The notes beneath the pieces were generated by a model. That model was not told where the DNA came from. It saw only the letters and a list, made by a program, of their open reading frames with translations, and did not search any database. Source: Albimonas pacifica (lineage in GTDB: Bacteria; Pseudomonadota; Alphaproteobacteria; Rhodobacterales; Rhodobacteraceae). Taken from it: 64,000 nucleotides of DNA. Below are positions 45,553 to 55,555 of this stretch, in pieces (the first letter of the stretch is position 1; every line of letters begins with the position of its first letter). The DNA lies in the NCBI RefSeq assembly GCF_900113695.1, contig NZ_FOQH01000002.1, forward strand, positions 62,001-126,000, read 5' to 3'. The translations under genes were made by a program, and so were the position numbers.

Positions 45553-46428
45553 ATGGACGCAGCCGCCAGGATCGAAGCCGCCCTGCGGGGCGCGATGCAT
45601 CGCCGGCGCGAGGGCGCCGCCCCGCCGCGGCTGACCGAGGCGATCGAACATGCGGTGTTCCCCGGCGGCGCGCGGGTGCGCCCGCAGCTCTGCCTCGCGG
45701 TCGCCGCCGCCTGCGGCGACGACGCGCCCGCGCTCAGCGACGCGGCCGCCGCGGCGGTCGAGCTGATCCACTGCGCCAGCCTCGCCCATGACGACCTGCC
45801 CTGCTTCGACGGGGCCGCGGTGCGGCGGGGCAGGGCCTCGGTCCACGCGGCCTTCGGGGAGCCGATCGCCCTGCTGGCGGGCGATGCGCTGATCGTGGCG
45901 GCCTTCGAGGCGCTGACCGAGGGCGACGCCGGTCCCGCGCGGAGCGCGCGGCTGGGCGGGCTGGTGGCGACGCTGGCGCGCTTCTCCGGCGCGCCCTTCG
46001 GCATCTGCGCCGGCCAGGCCTGGGAGAGCGAGCCGCGGGTCGACGTCTCGGCCTATCACCGCGCCAAGACCGGGGCGCTGTTCGTCGCGGCGACGCGGAT
46101 GGGCGCGCTCGCCGCCGGCGCCGAGGCCGACCGGTGGGAGGCGATGGGCGCCCGCATCGGCGAGGCCTACCAGGTCGCCGACGACCTGCGCGACGCGCTG
46201 CTGACCGAGGAAGAGCTGGGCAAGCCCGCCGGCCAGGACCAGGCGCTGGCCCGGCCCAGCGCGGTGGCCGAGCTGGGCGTCGCCGGCGCCGCGCGGCGCC
46301 TGGCCGAGATCCTCGAGGAGGCCGTCGCCGCGATTCCCGACTGCCGCGGCGCGGGCGCGCTGCGCGAGATCGTGCGGATGCAGGCGCGGCGGCTGACGCC
46401 CTCGGGCCTCGCCGAGGCCGCCGCCTGA
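45553..46428 (+). CDS. crtE: Geranylgeranyl diphosphate synthase
   Basis: A 291-aa isoprenyl diphosphate synthase supplying GGPP for carotenoids and the bacteriochlorophyll tail. The first aspartate motif is 'HDDLPCFDGAAVRRG' (D80, D81, D86). The second is 'YQVADDLRD' (D210, D211, D214). 'GGARVRPQLCLA' binds the allylic substrate. Start 45553 has gggaga 7 bases upstream; longer in-frame starts fall in the promoter island. crtF follows by 5 bp. Confidence 0.93.
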   Translation: MDAAARIEAALRGAMHRRREGAAPPRLTEAIEHAVFPGGARVRPQLCLAVAAACGDDAPALSDAAAAAVELIHCASLAHDDLPCFDGAAVRRGRASVHAAFGEPIALLAGDALIVAAFEALTEGDAGPARSARLGGLVATLARFSGAPFGICAGQAWESEPRVDVSAYHRAKTGALFVAATRMGALAAGAEADRWEAMGARIGEAYQVADDLRDALLTEEELGKPAGQDQALARPSAVAELGVAGAARRLAEILEEAVAAIPDCRGAGALREIVRMQARRLTPSGLAEAAA

Positions 46429-46433
46429 CCGCG

Positions 46434-47576
46434 ATGGCAGCGCTGACCGATCCGCCCCAACGGACGGAGGCCCCCCGCGGCCTCGTCGAGGCCCTGCGCC
46501 GGCGACGCGACGCGCTGATCGCCTCGCCGCGCTTCCAGGCCTGGGCGGACCGGTTTCCCCTGACCCGGCGGCTGGCGCGGCGCGAGGCGCGGGCGCTGTT
46601 CGACCTTGTGGCGGGCTTCGTCTACGCCCAGACCCTCGCCGCCTGCGTGGAGCTGGAGCTGTTCGAGCGGCTGCGCGAGGGGCCGCGCTCCGCCGAGGCG
46701 CTCGCCGCGGGGACCGGGCTCGCGCCCGAGGCGATGGCGCGGCTGTGCCGGGCCGCCGTCTCGCTGCGCCTGATGGAACGGCGGGGGGATCGCTTCGCCC
46801 TCGGCCCGCTGGGCGCGGCGACGCTGGGCGCGGCCGGCGTGCGGGAGATGGTGCGCCACCACCGGCTGCTCTACGCCGATCTCGCCGACCCGGTGGCGCT
46901 GCTGCGGGGCGAGGGGGCGCCCGCGCTCGCCGGCTACTGGTCCTATGTGCGCGGCGGCGCGCCCTCGGCGCAGGAGGCCGCGCGCTACTCGCGCCTGATG
47001 GCCGCCTCCCAGGCGATGGTGGCCGAGGAGGTGCTGCGCGCCGGCGCCCTGAGGGGCGTGCGGCGGCTGATGGACGTGGGCGGGGGCGACGGAACCTTTC
47101 TCGAGACCGCGGCCCGCCGCCTGCCGCGCCTGCGCGGCCTGCTGGTGGACCTGCCGCCCGTGGCGGCGCAGGCGCAGGCCCGCTTCGCGCGCGCCGGCCT
47201 CGCCGACCGGCTGGAGTCGCGCGGCGCCGACATGCTGGCCGCCCCGCTGCCCGCCGGCGCCGACGCGGCGAGCCTGGTGCGGGTGCTCTACGACCATGAC
47301 GAGCCGGCGGCGAGGGCGATTCTCGCCCGCGTCTTCGCCGCCCTGCCGCCCGGCGGCCGCATCGTCGTGGCCGAGCCGATGGCCGGCGGCCGGCGCCCCG
47401 ACCGGGTCGGGGACGCCTATTTCGCCTTCTACACCCTGGCGATGACCTCCGGCGCGCCGCGCGATCCCGAGACCCACGGCCGCCTGCTGGCCGAGGCGGG
47501 CTTCGAGTCGGTGCGCGTGGCGCGCCGGGCGCGGTCCTTCGCGGCGACGGTGATCACCGCCCGCAGACCCGCCTGA
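46434..47576 (+). CDS. crtF: Hydroxyneurosporene / demethylspheroidene O-methyltransferase
   Basis: A 380-aa SAM-dependent O-methyltransferase that methylates the tertiary hydroxyl made by CrtC. The N-terminal dimerisation domain covers residues 45-130. The SAM loop is 'MDVGGGDGTFLET' (glycines at residues 216-218 and 220). The catalytic region is 'RVLYDHDEPAARAIL', and 'IVVAEPMAGGRRPDR' is typical of the family. It starts 5 bp after crtE and ends just before the bchC promoter island. Confidence 0.92.
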   Translation: MAALTDPPQRTEAPRGLVEALRRRRDALIASPRFQAWADRFPLTRRLARREARALFDLVAGFVYAQTLAACVELELFERLREGPRSAEALAAGTGLAPEAMARLCRAAVSLRLMERRGDRFALGPLGAATLGAAGVREMVRHHRLLYADLADPVALLRGEGAPALAGYWSYVRGGAPSAQEAARYSRLMAASQAMVAEEVLRAGALRGVRRLMDVGGGDGTFLETAARRLPRLRGLLVDLPPVAAQAQARFARAGLADRLESRGADMLAAPLPAGADAASLVRVLYDHDEPAARAILARVFAALPPGGRIVVAEPMAGGRRPDRVGDAYFAFYTLAMTSGAPRDPETHGRLLAEAGFESVRVARRARSFAATVITARRPA

Positions 47577-47622
47577 AGCGTCAACATTTTCTGACAGATC
47601 GCAGGCGGTGCGACAATTTAGA

Positions 47623-47642
47623 TTGACATGTTGCAGTGTCAA
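47623..47642. promoter_or_regulatory. Inverted repeat TTGACA-N8-TGTCAA upstream of bchC
   Basis: A perfect 6+6 inverted repeat with an 8-bp spacer, overlapping the left part of the PpsR site. The left arm also looks like a -35 box. TATAGT (47643-47648) lies only 14 bp away, short for sigma-70. It may be a second regulator site or a relaxed PpsR half-site arrangement. Confidence 0.45.
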
Positions 47643-47654
47643 TATAGTCTGACA
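47637..47654. promoter_or_regulatory. PpsR/CrtJ-type palindrome upstream of bchC
   Basis: TGTC-N10-GACA, a perfect consensus match, 62 bp before the bchC ATG, in the only A+T-rich stretch between crtF and bchC. PpsR/CrtJ control of bchC is well known in Rhodobacter. The promoter should drive bchCXYZ and read on into puf. Confidence 0.85.
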
Positions 47655-47715
47655 GTTGTCCTCAGGGAGAGGCCGCGAGCCTGGCTCGGTCGAGGACGGA
47701 AAGGGTGATCCGATC

Positions 47716-48657
47716 ATGGAGACGCGCGCCGCCGTCATGTCCCAGCCGGGACGCCTCAGCCTGGAGACGGTGGAGCTGAGCGCGCCGGGTCCGGCGGACG
47801 CGGTGATCGCGATCCGCTGGTCGGGCATCTCCTCGGGCACCGAGAAACTGTTCTGGACCGGCGAGATGCCGGCCTTCCCCGGCATGGGCTACCCGCTGGT
47901 CCCCGGCTACGAGGCGGTGGGCGAGGTGGTCGAGGCGGGTCGCGACTCCGGCCGCCGCGTCGGGGAGGCGGTGTTCGTGCCCGGCGCCAATTGCTTCGGC
48001 GAGTTGCGCGGCCTGTTCGGCGGCGCCGCCGATACCCTGGTCTCGGCCGGCGCCCGCCTGGTCCCGCTCGAGCAGGGCGCCCGCCCCGAGGGCGCGCTCC
48101 TGGCGCTCGCCGCCACCGCGCGGCACGCGATGGCGGGGCTGCGCTGCACGCCCCCCGATCTCATCGTCGGCCACGGGGTCGTCGGCCGGCTGCTCGCCCG
48201 CCTGACCCTCGCCGCCGGCGCCCCCGCCCCCACGGTTTGGGAGACCGCCGCCGCCCGGCGCGAAGGCGCCCACGACTACCCGGTGATCGACCCGGGCGAG
48301 GATCCGCGCCGCGACTACCGCGCCGTCTACGACGCCAGCGGCGACGCGGGCCTGCTCGACGCCCTGGTCGGACGGGTGGCGAAGGGCGGCGAGATCGTGC
48401 TCGCCGGCTTCTACCCCGGCCGCGTCTCCTTCGCCTTCGCGCCCGCCTTCATGAAGGAGGTCCGCCTGCGCATCGCCGCCGAGTGGACCCAGGACGACAT
48501 GCTCGCGGTGCGCCTGCTGACCGAGAGCGGGCGCCTCGCGCTCGACGGCCTGATCTCGCACCGCCGCGCGGCGGCGGACGCCCCGGCCGCCTACGCCGAG
48601 GCCTTCGGCGATCCGGCCTGCCTGAAGATGATCCTCGACTGGGAGGCGACCGCATGA
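47716..48657 (+). CDS. bchC: Bacteriochlorophyllide a dehydrogenase
   Basis: A 313-aa zinc-dehydrogenase-like enzyme oxidising the 3-hydroxyethyl group to the 3-acetyl group of bacteriochlorophyllide a. Features are '[20 protein letters not shown]', '[13 protein letters not shown]', 'VFVPGANCF' and '[15 protein letters not shown]' (cofactor loop). Length matches BchC. A PpsR site lies 62 bp upstream. The stop overlaps bchX (ATGA). Confidence 0.95.
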   Translation: METRAAVMSQPGRLSLETVELSAPGPADAVIAIRWSGISSGTEKLFWTGEMPAFPGMGYPLVPGYEAVGEVVEAGRDSGRRVGEAVFVPGANCFGELRGLFGGAADTLVSAGARLVPLEQGARPEGALLALAATARHAMAGLRCTPPDLIVGHGVVGRLLARLTLAAGAPAPTVWETAAARREGAHDYPVIDPGEDPRRDYRAVYDASGDAGLLDALVGRVAKGGEIVLAGFYPGRVSFAFAPAFMKEVRLRIAAEWTQDDMLAVRLLTESGRLALDGLISHRRAAADAPAAYAEAFGDPACLKMILDWEATA

Positions 48658-49685
48658 CCCGCACCTTCGAAATCCCCGACCTCAAGCGCGGCCCCCAGGG
48701 CTCGATCGCCGAGGCCGACCGGGCGCTTCGCGAGGAGGCGCACGCGCCGCTCGACGAGATCCCGGTGGGGGAGGCGACCTCGAAGACCCAGATCATCGCG
48801 ATTTACGGCAAGGGCGGCATCGGCAAGTCGTTCACGCTGGCGAACCTCAGCCACATGATGGCCGAGCAGGGCAAGCGGGTGCTGCTGATCGGCTGCGATC
48901 CCAAGTCCGACACCACCTCGCTGCTGTTCGGCGGCAAGGCCTGCCCCACGATCATCGAGACCTCGACCCGCAAGCGCCTGGCCGGCGAGGAGGTCACCGT
49001 CTCCGACGTCTGCTTCAAGCGCGGCGGCGTCTTCGCGATGGAGCTCGGCGGGCCCGAGGTCGGCCGCGGCTGCGGCGGGCGCGGCATCATCCACGGCTTC
49101 GAGACGCTGGAGAAGCTGGGCTTCCACGACTGGGATTTCGACTACGTGCTGCTCGACTTCCTGGGCGACGTGGTCTGCGGGGGCTTCGGCCTGCCGATCG
49201 CGCGGGACATGTGCCAGAAGGTGATCGTGGTCGGCTCCAACGACCTGCAGTCCCTCTACGTGGCGAACAACGTCTGCTCGGCGGTGGAGTATTTCCGCAA
49301 GCTGGGCGGCAACGTCGGCGTGGCCGGCATGGTGGTCAACAAGGACGACGGATCGGGCGAGGCCGCGGCCTTCGCCGCCGCGGTGGGCATCCCGGTGCTG
49401 GCCTCGATCCCCGCGGACGACGACCTGCGCAAGAAGTCCGCCAACTACCAGATCGTCGGCACCGCGGCCGGGCCCTGGGGCGAGCTCTTCGGCCAGCTCG
49501 CCGATCAGGTGGGCCTCGCGCCCCCGCAGAAGCCGGCGCCGCTGACCCAGGACGGGCTGCTCGCGCTCTTCGACTCCAAGGACACCGGCGGGGACTTCGT
49601 CCTCGTCCCCGCCACGCAGGAGGACATGCGCGGCAAGCTGGGCGTGGCGCGCGAGTCCCTCGAAGTGGTCTACGACGATGCTTGA
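48654..49685 (+). CDS. bchX: Chlorophyllide a reductase, iron protein subunit X
   Basis: A 343-aa NifH/BchL-like ATPase delivering electrons to BchYZ for B-ring reduction. The P-loop is GKGGIGKS (residues 52-59). C140 ('GRGCGGRG') and C175 ('DVVCGGFG') are the intersubunit [4Fe-4S] ligands. '[15 protein letters not shown]' is the switch region. It starts inside the end of bchC, and its last 8 bp overlap the small gene that follows. Confidence 0.96.
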   Translation: MTRTFEIPDLKRGPQGSIAEADRALREEAHAPLDEIPVGEATSKTQIIAIYGKGGIGKSFTLANLSHMMAEQGKRVLLIGCDPKSDTTSLLFGGKACPTIIETSTRKRLAGEEVTVSDVCFKRGGVFAMELGGPEVGRGCGGRGIIHGFETLEKLGFHDWDFDYVLLDFLGDVVCGGFGLPIARDMCQKVIVVGSNDLQSLYVANNVCSAVEYFRKLGGNVGVAGMVVNKDDGSGEAAAFAAAVGIPVLASIPADDDLRKKSANYQIVGTAAGPWGELFGQLADQVGLAPPQKPAPLTQDGLLALFDSKDTGGDFVLVPATQEDMRGKLGVARESLEVVYDDA

Positions 49686-49860
49686 TCTCGACGCCCTCGC
49701 CGCCATCGAGCGCCGGCTCGACGGCCTGGCCGACGCCTGGGCGCCCGCCGCCCGGACCGAGGCCGCCGCCGCGCCGCGCCCCGCCGCCGCCCTTGCCCGC
49801 GCAAGGCCGGAGGCCGAGGGCCCCGCCGCCCGCTGTCCTTTCGCTCCGGCCGCGTCATGA
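49678..49860 (+). CDS. 60-aa protein between bchX and bchY (unnamed)
   Basis: A short gene bridging bchX and bchY. Its ATG lies 8 bp inside bchX and its stop overlaps the bchY ATG as ATGA. Third-position G/C is high through most of it, as in real genes here. The protein begins '[20 protein letters not shown]', a probable amphipathic helix, then an Ala/Pro/Arg-rich linker, ending '[10 protein letters not shown]' with one cysteine. I cannot name a family. It may only keep ribosomes moving from bchX to bchY, or be a small accessory of chlorophyllide reductase. A detached BchY N-terminus is also possible, since some BchY proteins have longer starts. Confidence 0.65.
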   Translation: MLDLDALAAIERRLDGLADAWAPAARTEAAAAPRPAAALARARPEAEGPAARCPFAPAAS

Positions 49861-51437
49861 CCGGCCCGGGCCCCATCCGCTTCGACGCCGACGGCCGCGC
49901 GCATCTGCCGGCCGACGGTCCCGCCACGCCCGAGGCAGCGGTCGAGAGCCCCCTGCGTCTGGGGCAGGAGGGCGTCTCCTGCGCCTCGGGCGACCTGCGG
50001 GCCCAGGCCGCCGAGAACGGCGCCTCGGAGCTGCTGGAGCGCTACGCCGCCGACTATCCCACCGGCCCCCACGACAAGCCGCAGAGCATGTGCCCCGCCT
50101 TCGGGTCCCTGCGGGTGGGCCTGCGGATGCGGCGCACGGCGACGATCCTCTCGGGCTCGGCCTGCTGCGTCTACGGGCTGACCTTCGTGAGCCACTTCTA
50201 CGGCGCCCGCCGCTCGGTCGGCTACGTGCCCTTCAATTCCGAGAGCCTGGTCACCGGCAAGCTCTTCGAGGACATCCGCGAGGCGGTCCACGAGCTGGCC
50301 GACCCCGACCGCTACGACGCGATCGTGGTGACCAACCTCTGCGTCCCCTCCGCCTCCGGCGTGCCGCTCAGGCTGCTGCCCGACCAGATCGACGGCGTGC
50401 GGATCGTGGGCATCGACGTGCCGGGCTTCGGCGTGCCGACCCATGCCGAGGCGAAGGACATCCTCGCCGGCGCGATGCTGGCCTACGCCCGGCGGGAGGT
50501 TCAGGCCGGCCCCGTGCAGGCCCCCGCCGGCGGGCGCGGCGACCGGCCGACGATCACGCTCCTGGGCGAGATGTTCCCCGCCGACCCGATGAGCATCGGC
50601 GCGATGCTGGCCCCGATGGGCCTCGCCGCCGGTCCGGTCGTGCCGTGCCGGGAGTGGCGCGAGCTCTACGCCGCCCTCGACGGCGCGGCGGCGGCGGCGA
50701 TCCACCCGTTCTACACCGCCTCGATCCGCGAGCTTCAGGCCGCGGGGCGCCCGGTGATCGGCTCCGCCCCCGTGGGGCGCGAGGGAACCGCCGCCTGGCT
50801 TGCGGCGGTGGGCGAGGCGCTGGGGGTTCCCGCGGCGCAGATCTCCGCGGCGCAGAACGCCATGGACGGCGCCATCGCCGGGGCGCTGGCGGCCCACCGG
50901 ATCGAGGGGACCGTCACGCTGTCGGGCTACGAGGGCTCGGAACTGCTGGTCGCCCGCCTGCTGATCGAGAGCGGGGCGAAGGTCCCTTACGTCGGCACCG
51001 CCTGCCCCCGCACCCCCTGGTCCGAGCCGGACCGGGAGTGGCTGGAGGCTCATGGCGCCCGGGTCGTGTTCCGCGCCTCGCTGGAAGACGACTGCGCGGC
51101 GATGGAGGCGGTCCGCCCGGATCTCGCCATCGGCACCACGCCGGTGGTGCAGAAGGCCAAGCAGCTCGGCGTGCCCGCCCTCTACTTCACCAACCTGATC
51201 TCGGCCCGTCCTCTGATGGGGCCGGCCGGGGCGGGCTCGCTGGCCCAGGTGGTGATGGCGGCGATCTCCGGGCGGGAGCGCATGTCGAAGATGCGCGGCT
51301 TCTTCGAGGGCGTGGGGACCGGCGACGCCGCCGGCATCTGGGAGGGGGAGCCGAACCTCCAGCCCGAGTTCCGCACCCGCAACCTCAAGAAGCTCGAGCG
51401 CAAGGCCAGGGCGGCGAAGGCCGCGGAGATGATCTGA
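49857..51437 (+). CDS. bchY: Chlorophyllide a reductase subunit Y
   Basis: A 526-aa NifD/BchN-like catalytic subunit. C79 ('SMCPAFGS'), C104 ('[12 protein letters not shown]') and C162 ('[10 protein letters not shown]') are well placed to ligate the NB-type cluster with C35 of BchZ. '[16 protein letters not shown]' and '[13 protein letters not shown]' are BchY marks. It starts at an ATGA overlap with the small gene and shares one base with the bchZ start (TGATG). Confidence 0.96.
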   Translation: MTGPGPIRFDADGRAHLPADGPATPEAAVESPLRLGQEGVSCASGDLRAQAAENGASELLERYAADYPTGPHDKPQSMCPAFGSLRVGLRMRRTATILSGSACCVYGLTFVSHFYGARRSVGYVPFNSESLVTGKLFEDIREAVHELADPDRYDAIVVTNLCVPSASGVPLRLLPDQIDGVRIVGIDVPGFGVPTHAEAKDILAGAMLAYARREVQAGPVQAPAGGRGDRPTITLLGEMFPADPMSIGAMLAPMGLAAGPVVPCREWRELYAALDGAAAAAIHPFYTASIRELQAAGRPVIGSAPVGREGTAAWLAAVGEALGVPAAQISAAQNAMDGAIAGALAAHRIEGTVTLSGYEGSELLVARLLIESGAKVPYVGTACPRTPWSEPDREWLEAHGARVVFRASLEDDCAAMEAVRPDLAIGTTPVVQKAKQLGVPALYFTNLISARPLMGPAGAGSLAQVVMAAISGRERMSKMRGFFEGVGTGDAAGIWEGEPNLQPEFRTRNLKKLERKARAAKAAEMI

Positions 51438-52954
51438 TGCTGATCCAGGATCACGACAGGGCCGGGGGCTACTGGGGCGCGGTCTACGCCTTCTGCGCGC
51501 TGAAGGGGCTGCAGGTGGTGATCGACGGCCCGGTGGGCTGCGAGAACCTGCCGGTGACCTCGGTCCTCCACTACACCGACGCGCTGCCCCCGCATGAGCT
51601 TCCCATCGTGGTCACCGGCCTCGGCGAAGAGGAGCTGGGCCGCGACGGCACCGAAGGCGCCATGCGCCGGGCGTGGGAGACGCTGGATCCCGCCCTGCCG
51701 GCGGTGGTCGTCACCGGCTCGATCGCCGAGATGATCGGCGGCGGGGTCACCCCGCAGGGCACCTCGATCCAGCGCTTTCTTCCGCGCACCATCGACGAGG
51801 ACCAGTGGCAGGCCGCCGACCGCGCCATGACCTGGGCCTTCCACGAATTCGGAACCACCAAGGGCCGGCTGCCGAAGGCGAAGCCCCGCGACGGCGCGCC
51901 GAAGGTCAACATCCTCGGGCCGATGTACGGCGTGTGGAACATGGCCTCCGACCTCGCCGAGATCCGGCGGCTGATCGAGGGGATCGGGGGGGAGGTCAAC
52001 ATGGTGATGCCGCTGGGCGCCCATGTCGGCGAGCTCTCGCGCCTGGTCGACGCCGAGGTGAACGTGGTGATGTATCGCGAGTTCGGCCGCGGCCTCGCCG
52101 AGGCGCTGGAGCGCCCGTATCTCCAGGCCCCCATCGGGCTCGAGAGCACCACGCTGTTCCTGCGCAAGCTGGGCGAGCTGCTGGAGCTGGACCCCGAGCC
52201 CTTCATCGCCCGCGAGAAGCACTCGACCCTGAAGCCGGTCTGGGACCTCTGGCGCTCGGTCACCCAGGATTTCTTCGCGACCGCCAGCTTCGCGGTGGCG
52301 GCGAACGAGACCTACGCCCGCGGCATCCGCCGGTATCTGGAGACCGACCTCGGCCTGCCCTGCGAATTCGCGGTGGCGCGCCTGGCGGGGAGGAAGACCG
52401 ACTCCGAGGCGATCCGCGGCATGATCCGCAACCAGCGCCCGCTGGTGGTCTTCGGCTCGGTCAACGAGAAGATGTACCTGGCCGAGGCCGGCGGGGGACA
52501 TGGCCCCAGGCCGACCTTCATCGCCGCCAGCTTCCCCGGCGCCGCCATCCGGCGCGCCACGGGCACCCCCTACATGGGCTACGCCGGCGCGGTCTGGATC
52601 CTGCAGGAGACCTGCAACGCGCTCTTCGACGCGCTGTTCCACATCCTGCCGCTGGGCGCGGATCTCGACGCCGCCGAGGCGACGCCCGCCGCCCTTCGCC
52701 GCGACCTGCCGTGGGAGCCCGAGGCCCAGGCCCTGCTCGACGAGATGGTCGCCGCCCACCCGGTCCTGACCCGCATCTCCGCCGCGCGCCGCCTGCGCGA
52801 CGCGGCCGAGCGCGCGGCGCTCGACCGGGGCGACGACAGCGTCGGCCGGGCGGCCGTCGCCAGCCTCGAACCCGCGTCGACCGCCCCGCGCGGCCGGCCC
52901 GGCTCCGGCCCCGAGCGGACGGAGACGCAACGCCATGGGAGGGCGTCCGCATGA
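51437..52954 (+). CDS. bchZ: Chlorophyllide a reductase subunit Z
   Basis: A 505-aa NifK-like subunit. C35 ('[20 protein letters not shown]') is the cluster ligand. '[20 protein letters not shown]' and '[14 protein letters not shown]' are diagnostic. The C-terminus after about residue 455 is a low-complexity Arg/Ala/Pro tail. It is slightly longer than the family norm. The stop overlaps pufQ (ATGA), linking bch and puf translation. Confidence 0.95.
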   Translation: MLIQDHDRAGGYWGAVYAFCALKGLQVVIDGPVGCENLPVTSVLHYTDALPPHELPIVVTGLGEEELGRDGTEGAMRRAWETLDPALPAVVVTGSIAEMIGGGVTPQGTSIQRFLPRTIDEDQWQAADRAMTWAFHEFGTTKGRLPKAKPRDGAPKVNILGPMYGVWNMASDLAEIRRLIEGIGGEVNMVMPLGAHVGELSRLVDAEVNVVMYREFGRGLAEALERPYLQAPIGLESTTLFLRKLGELLELDPEPFIAREKHSTLKPVWDLWRSVTQDFFATASFAVAANETYARGIRRYLETDLGLPCEFAVARLAGRKTDSEAIRGMIRNQRPLVVFGSVNEKMYLAEAGGGHGPRPTFIAASFPGAAIRRATGTPYMGYAGAVWILQETCNALFDALFHILPLGADLDAAEATPAALRRDLPWEPEAQALLDEMVAAHPVLTRISAARRLRDAAERAALDRGDDSVGRAAVASLEPASTAPRGRPGSGPERTETQRHGRASA

Positions 52955-53169
52955 CCGACTACTCCAGCGATCTCAAGCCGTTGCGGCGCGGGCACGCGCC
53001 GTCCGTCGAATACGGCGTCTACTTCGGCCTGATCTTCGCGATCAGCCTGCCGGGCGCGGTCCTGCGCAGCCTGGCGGCGGCGACGCGGCTCGATTTCTCC
53101 GGCCCCGGTCCCCTCCGCCGCGCCCAGACGCGCGCGCGGGAGATCACGCCGGCCATCTTCGACGTCTGA
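52951..53169 (+). CDS. pufQ: PufQ, bacteriochlorophyll-handling membrane protein
   Basis: A 72-aa protein with one transmembrane stretch '[19 protein letters not shown]' after a cytoplasmic '[15 protein letters not shown]', matching PufQ of Rhodobacterales. It starts inside the bchZ stop with gggagg 8-13 bases upstream. It helps bacteriochlorophyll supply and assembly of antenna and reaction centre; its exact chemistry is unsettled in the literature. It is the first gene of the puf operon. Confidence 0.92.
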   Translation: MTDYSSDLKPLRRGHAPSVEYGVYFGLIFAISLPGAVLRSLAAATRLDFSGPGPLRRAQTRAREITPAIFDV

Positions 53170-53183
53170 GAGGACGTCGCCCC

Positions 53184-53211
53184 ATTCCGGGCCGCCACGG
53201 CGGAGCGGAAT
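53184..53211 (+). promoter_or_regulatory. Stem-loop between pufQ and pufB
   Basis: attccg-gg-ccgcc / ggcgg-ag-cggaat folds with two small internal mismatches, 14 bp after pufQ. It would cap the 5' end of the pufBA message after processing. Its function is inferred from the known puf mRNA processing pattern. Confidence 0.5.
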
Positions 53212-53290
53212 CGTCGATCGAGGACGAGCTTCGGTCGGTGCTCGGCCGCGAGAGTGTCGCGGTATCAGTCGGTGCTTCCGGAGGATCGAT

Positions 53291-53440
53291 ATGACTGAAG
53301 ACAAGGATGTGTCGTTCACGGGACTGACGGATGATCAGGCCCAGGAACTTCACTCCGTCTACATGAGCGGCTTCATGCTGTTCACGGCGGTCGCAGTAAT
53401 CGCGCACCTGCTGGTCCTCATCTGGCGTCCCTGGCTCTAG
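53291..53440 (+). CDS. pufB: Light-harvesting complex 1 beta polypeptide
   Basis: A 49-aa single-span antenna peptide. H39 ('[16 protein letters not shown]') is the bacteriochlorophyll ligand, and H21 ('[11 protein letters not shown]') sits near the membrane face. The 'WRPWL' end is typical. GGAGG lies 5 bases before the ATG. It pairs with PufA to form the LH1 ring. Base composition is a little less GC-rich than its neighbours, as usual for puf. Confidence 0.96.
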   Translation: MTEDKDVSFTGLTDDQAQELHSVYMSGFMLFTAVAVIAHLLVLIWRPWL

Positions 53441-53452
53441 GAGGGAAGATCA

Positions 53453-53626
53453 ATGAGCAAGTTCTACAAGATCTGGCTGATCTTCGATCCGAGGCGCGTC
53501 TTCGTGGTGCAGGGGGTCTTTCTGTTCCTGCTCGCGGTGATGATCCATCTCGTGCTGCTTTCGACGGACCGGTACAACTGGTTCGAAGTCTCGGCCGAGA
53601 AGTACGGGGTCGCTCAACAGGAGTGA
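53453..53626 (+). CDS. pufA: Light-harvesting complex 1 alpha polypeptide
   Basis: A 57-aa single-span antenna peptide. The N-terminus is '[20 protein letters not shown]', with H32 ('[12 protein letters not shown]') as bacteriochlorophyll ligand and 'DRYNWFE' after the span. GAGGGAAG between the two genes is its ribosome-binding site, 12 bp after pufB. A strong stem-loop follows its stop. Confidence 0.96.
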   Translation: MSKFYKIWLIFDPRRVFVVQGVFLFLLAVMIHLVLLSTDRYNWFEVSAEKYGVAQQE

Positions 53627-53629
53627 CGG

Positions 53630-53693
53630 GTCCGGGACCGCGCGACGCGGTCCCGGACGAGACATCAATGCGGGCGGGGTCCGCCCCGCCTGC
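53630..53693 (+). promoter_or_regulatory. Tandem stem-loops between pufA and pufL
   Basis: Stem 1 (53630-53658) is 13 perfect bp (gtccgggaccgcg / cgcggtcccggac) with a 3-base loop. Stem 2 (53670-53693) is 10 bp with one mismatch and loop tccg. A third weaker one (ccgccg / cggcgg) is at 53704-53723. In Rhodobacter, hairpins here protect the pufBA 3' end from exonucleases, giving many antenna units per reaction centre. The same role is expected. Confidence 0.85.
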
Positions 53694-53743
53694 AGCTTGG
53701 GCTCCGCCGGCGCGCGTCGGCGGCATGACGCGAGGGACTGGAC

Positions 53744-54583
53744 ATGGCCTTGCTGAATTTCGAGAAGAAGTATCGCGTCAAAGGCGGCACGCTCGTCGGC
53801 GGCGATCTGTTCGACTTCTGGATCGGGCCGTTCTACGTCGGGTTCTTCGGCGTCACCACGGCGTTCTTCGCCGCCCTGGGCACGATCCTGATCTTCTGGG
53901 GGGCGGCCCTGCAGGGCACGTTCAATCCCTGGACGATCTCCATCGCCCCGCCTGACCTCTCCTACGGCCTGGGCCTCGCGCCGCTGGCCGAGGGCGGGCT
54001 GTGGCAGGTGATCACGATGTGCGCCACGGCCGCCTTCATCAGCTGGGCCCTGCGCGAGGTCGAGATCTGCCGAAAGCTCGGCATCGGCTACCACGTGCCG
54101 GTCGCCTTCAGCTTCGCGATCCTGGCCTACGTCACGCTGGTGATCTTCCGCCCGCTCTTGCTGGGCGCCTGGGGACACGGGTTCCCCTACGGGATCTTCA
54201 GCCATTTGGACTGGGTGTCCAACGTCGGCTACCAGTACCTGCACTTCCACTACAATCCGGCGCACATGCTGGCGGTGACCTTCTTCTTCACCACCACCTT
54301 CGCGCTCTCGCTCCACGGCTCGCTGATCCTGTCGGCGGTCAACCCGCAGAAGGGCGAGGAGATCCGCACCCCGGATCACGAGGACACCTACTTCCGCGAC
54401 TTCATCGGCTACTCCGTCGGCACGCTCGGCATTCACCGGCTGGGCCTGCTGCTGGCGCTGAACGCCGCTTTCTGGAGCGCGGTCTGCATCATCATCTCCG
54501 GCCCGCTGTGGACCAAGGGCTGGCCCGAGTGGTGGAACTGGTGGCTCGAGCTGCCGATCTGGCCGGGCCAGGGAGGGGTTTGA
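53744..54583 (+). CDS. pufL: Photosynthetic reaction centre L subunit
   Basis: A 279-aa five-helix membrane protein. It keeps the pigment and iron ligands in '[19 protein letters not shown]', '[12 protein letters not shown]', '[10 protein letters not shown]' and '[11 protein letters not shown]'. The N-terminus '[20 protein letters not shown]' is standard. AGGGA lies 6 bases before the ATG. It binds the special pair and QA/QB-side cofactors with PufM. Confidence 0.98.
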   Translation: MALLNFEKKYRVKGGTLVGGDLFDFWIGPFYVGFFGVTTAFFAALGTILIFWGAALQGTFNPWTISIAPPDLSYGLGLAPLAEGGLWQVITMCATAAFISWALREVEICRKLGIGYHVPVAFSFAILAYVTLVIFRPLLLGAWGHGFPYGIFSHLDWVSNVGYQYLHFHYNPAHMLAVTFFFTTTFALSLHGSLILSAVNPQKGEEIRTPDHEDTYFRDFIGYSVGTLGIHRLGLLLALNAAFWSAVCIIISGPLWTKGWPEWWNWWLELPIWPGQGGV

Positions 54584-54584
54584 G

Positions 54585-55550
54585 ATGGCCGAGTATCAGA
54601 ACGTCTTCACGCAGTTCCAGGTGCGAGGTCCCGCCGAGATGGGCCTCGCCGGAGGCGGCGCCGAACATGAGCGCAGCCGGGGGGCGAGCTTCTCCAACCT
54701 GCTGGGCTGGATCGGCAACGCCCAGCTGGGGCCCATCCACCTGGGCTGGTTCGGGGTGATCTCGCTCGCCACCGGGATCCTGTCGCTGAACATCATCGGC
54801 TTCAACATGCTGGCCCAGGTCGGCTGGTCGATCCCCGAGTTCTTCCGCCAGGGCTTCTGGCTGGCGCTGGAGCCGCCGGGGCCCGAGAACGGGCTGCGCA
54901 TCCCGCCCCTGCGGGACGGGGGCTGGTGGTTCCTGTCCTCGGTCTTCATCCTGGTCTCGGTGATCTCGTGGTGGCTGCGCTCCTACACGCGGGCGGTGGC
55001 GCTGGGCATGGGCACGCATGTGGCCTGGGCCTTCGCGGCGGCGATCTGGCTGATGCTGGTGCTGAACCTCTTCCGCCCGATCCTGATGGGAACCTGGTCG
55101 GAGGCGGTGCCCTACGGGATCTTCCCGCACCTCGACTGGACCACCGCGTTCTCGCTGCGCTACGGGAACCTCTACTACAACCCCTTCCACTGCCTCTCGA
55201 TCGTGTTCCTCTACGGCTCGGTGCTGCTGTTCGCGATGCACGGCGCCACGATCCTGGCCGTCACCCGCCTCGGCGGCGACCGGGAGCTGGAGCAGATCGT
55301 GGACCGCGGCACCGCCTCGGAGCGCGCGGCCCTGTTCTGGCGCTGGACCATGGGCTTCAACGCCACGATGGAGGGGATTCACCGCTGGGCCTGGTGGTTC
55401 GCCGTGCTGACGCCGATCACCGGCGGCATCGGCATCCTCCTGACCGGCACCGTCGTCGACAACTGGTATCTGTGGGCGGTCGAGCATGACTTCGCCCCGG
55501 CCTACGACGGCGCCTACGGCTATGAAGCCTACACGACCGGCGGGGAGTGA
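54585..55550 (+). CDS. pufM: Photosynthetic reaction centre M subunit
   Basis: A 321-aa five-helix partner of PufL, starting 1 bp after its stop. Ligand regions are '[20 protein letters not shown]', '[20 protein letters not shown]', '[16 protein letters not shown]' and '[20 protein letters not shown]'. The C-terminal extension '[20 protein letters not shown]' is of the kind seen in pufC-bearing species. Confidence 0.98.
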   Translation: MAEYQNVFTQFQVRGPAEMGLAGGGAEHERSRGASFSNLLGWIGNAQLGPIHLGWFGVISLATGILSLNIIGFNMLAQVGWSIPEFFRQGFWLALEPPGPENGLRIPPLRDGGWWFLSSVFILVSVISWWLRSYTRAVALGMGTHVAWAFAAAIWLMLVLNLFRPILMGTWSEAVPYGIFPHLDWTTAFSLRYGNLYYNPFHCLSIVFLYGSVLLFAMHGATILAVTRLGGDRELEQIVDRGTASERAALFWRWTMGFNATMEGIHRWAWWFAVLTPITGGIGILLTGTVVDNWYLWAVEHDFAPAYDGAYGYEAYTTGGE

Positions 55551-55555
55551 GAGCG

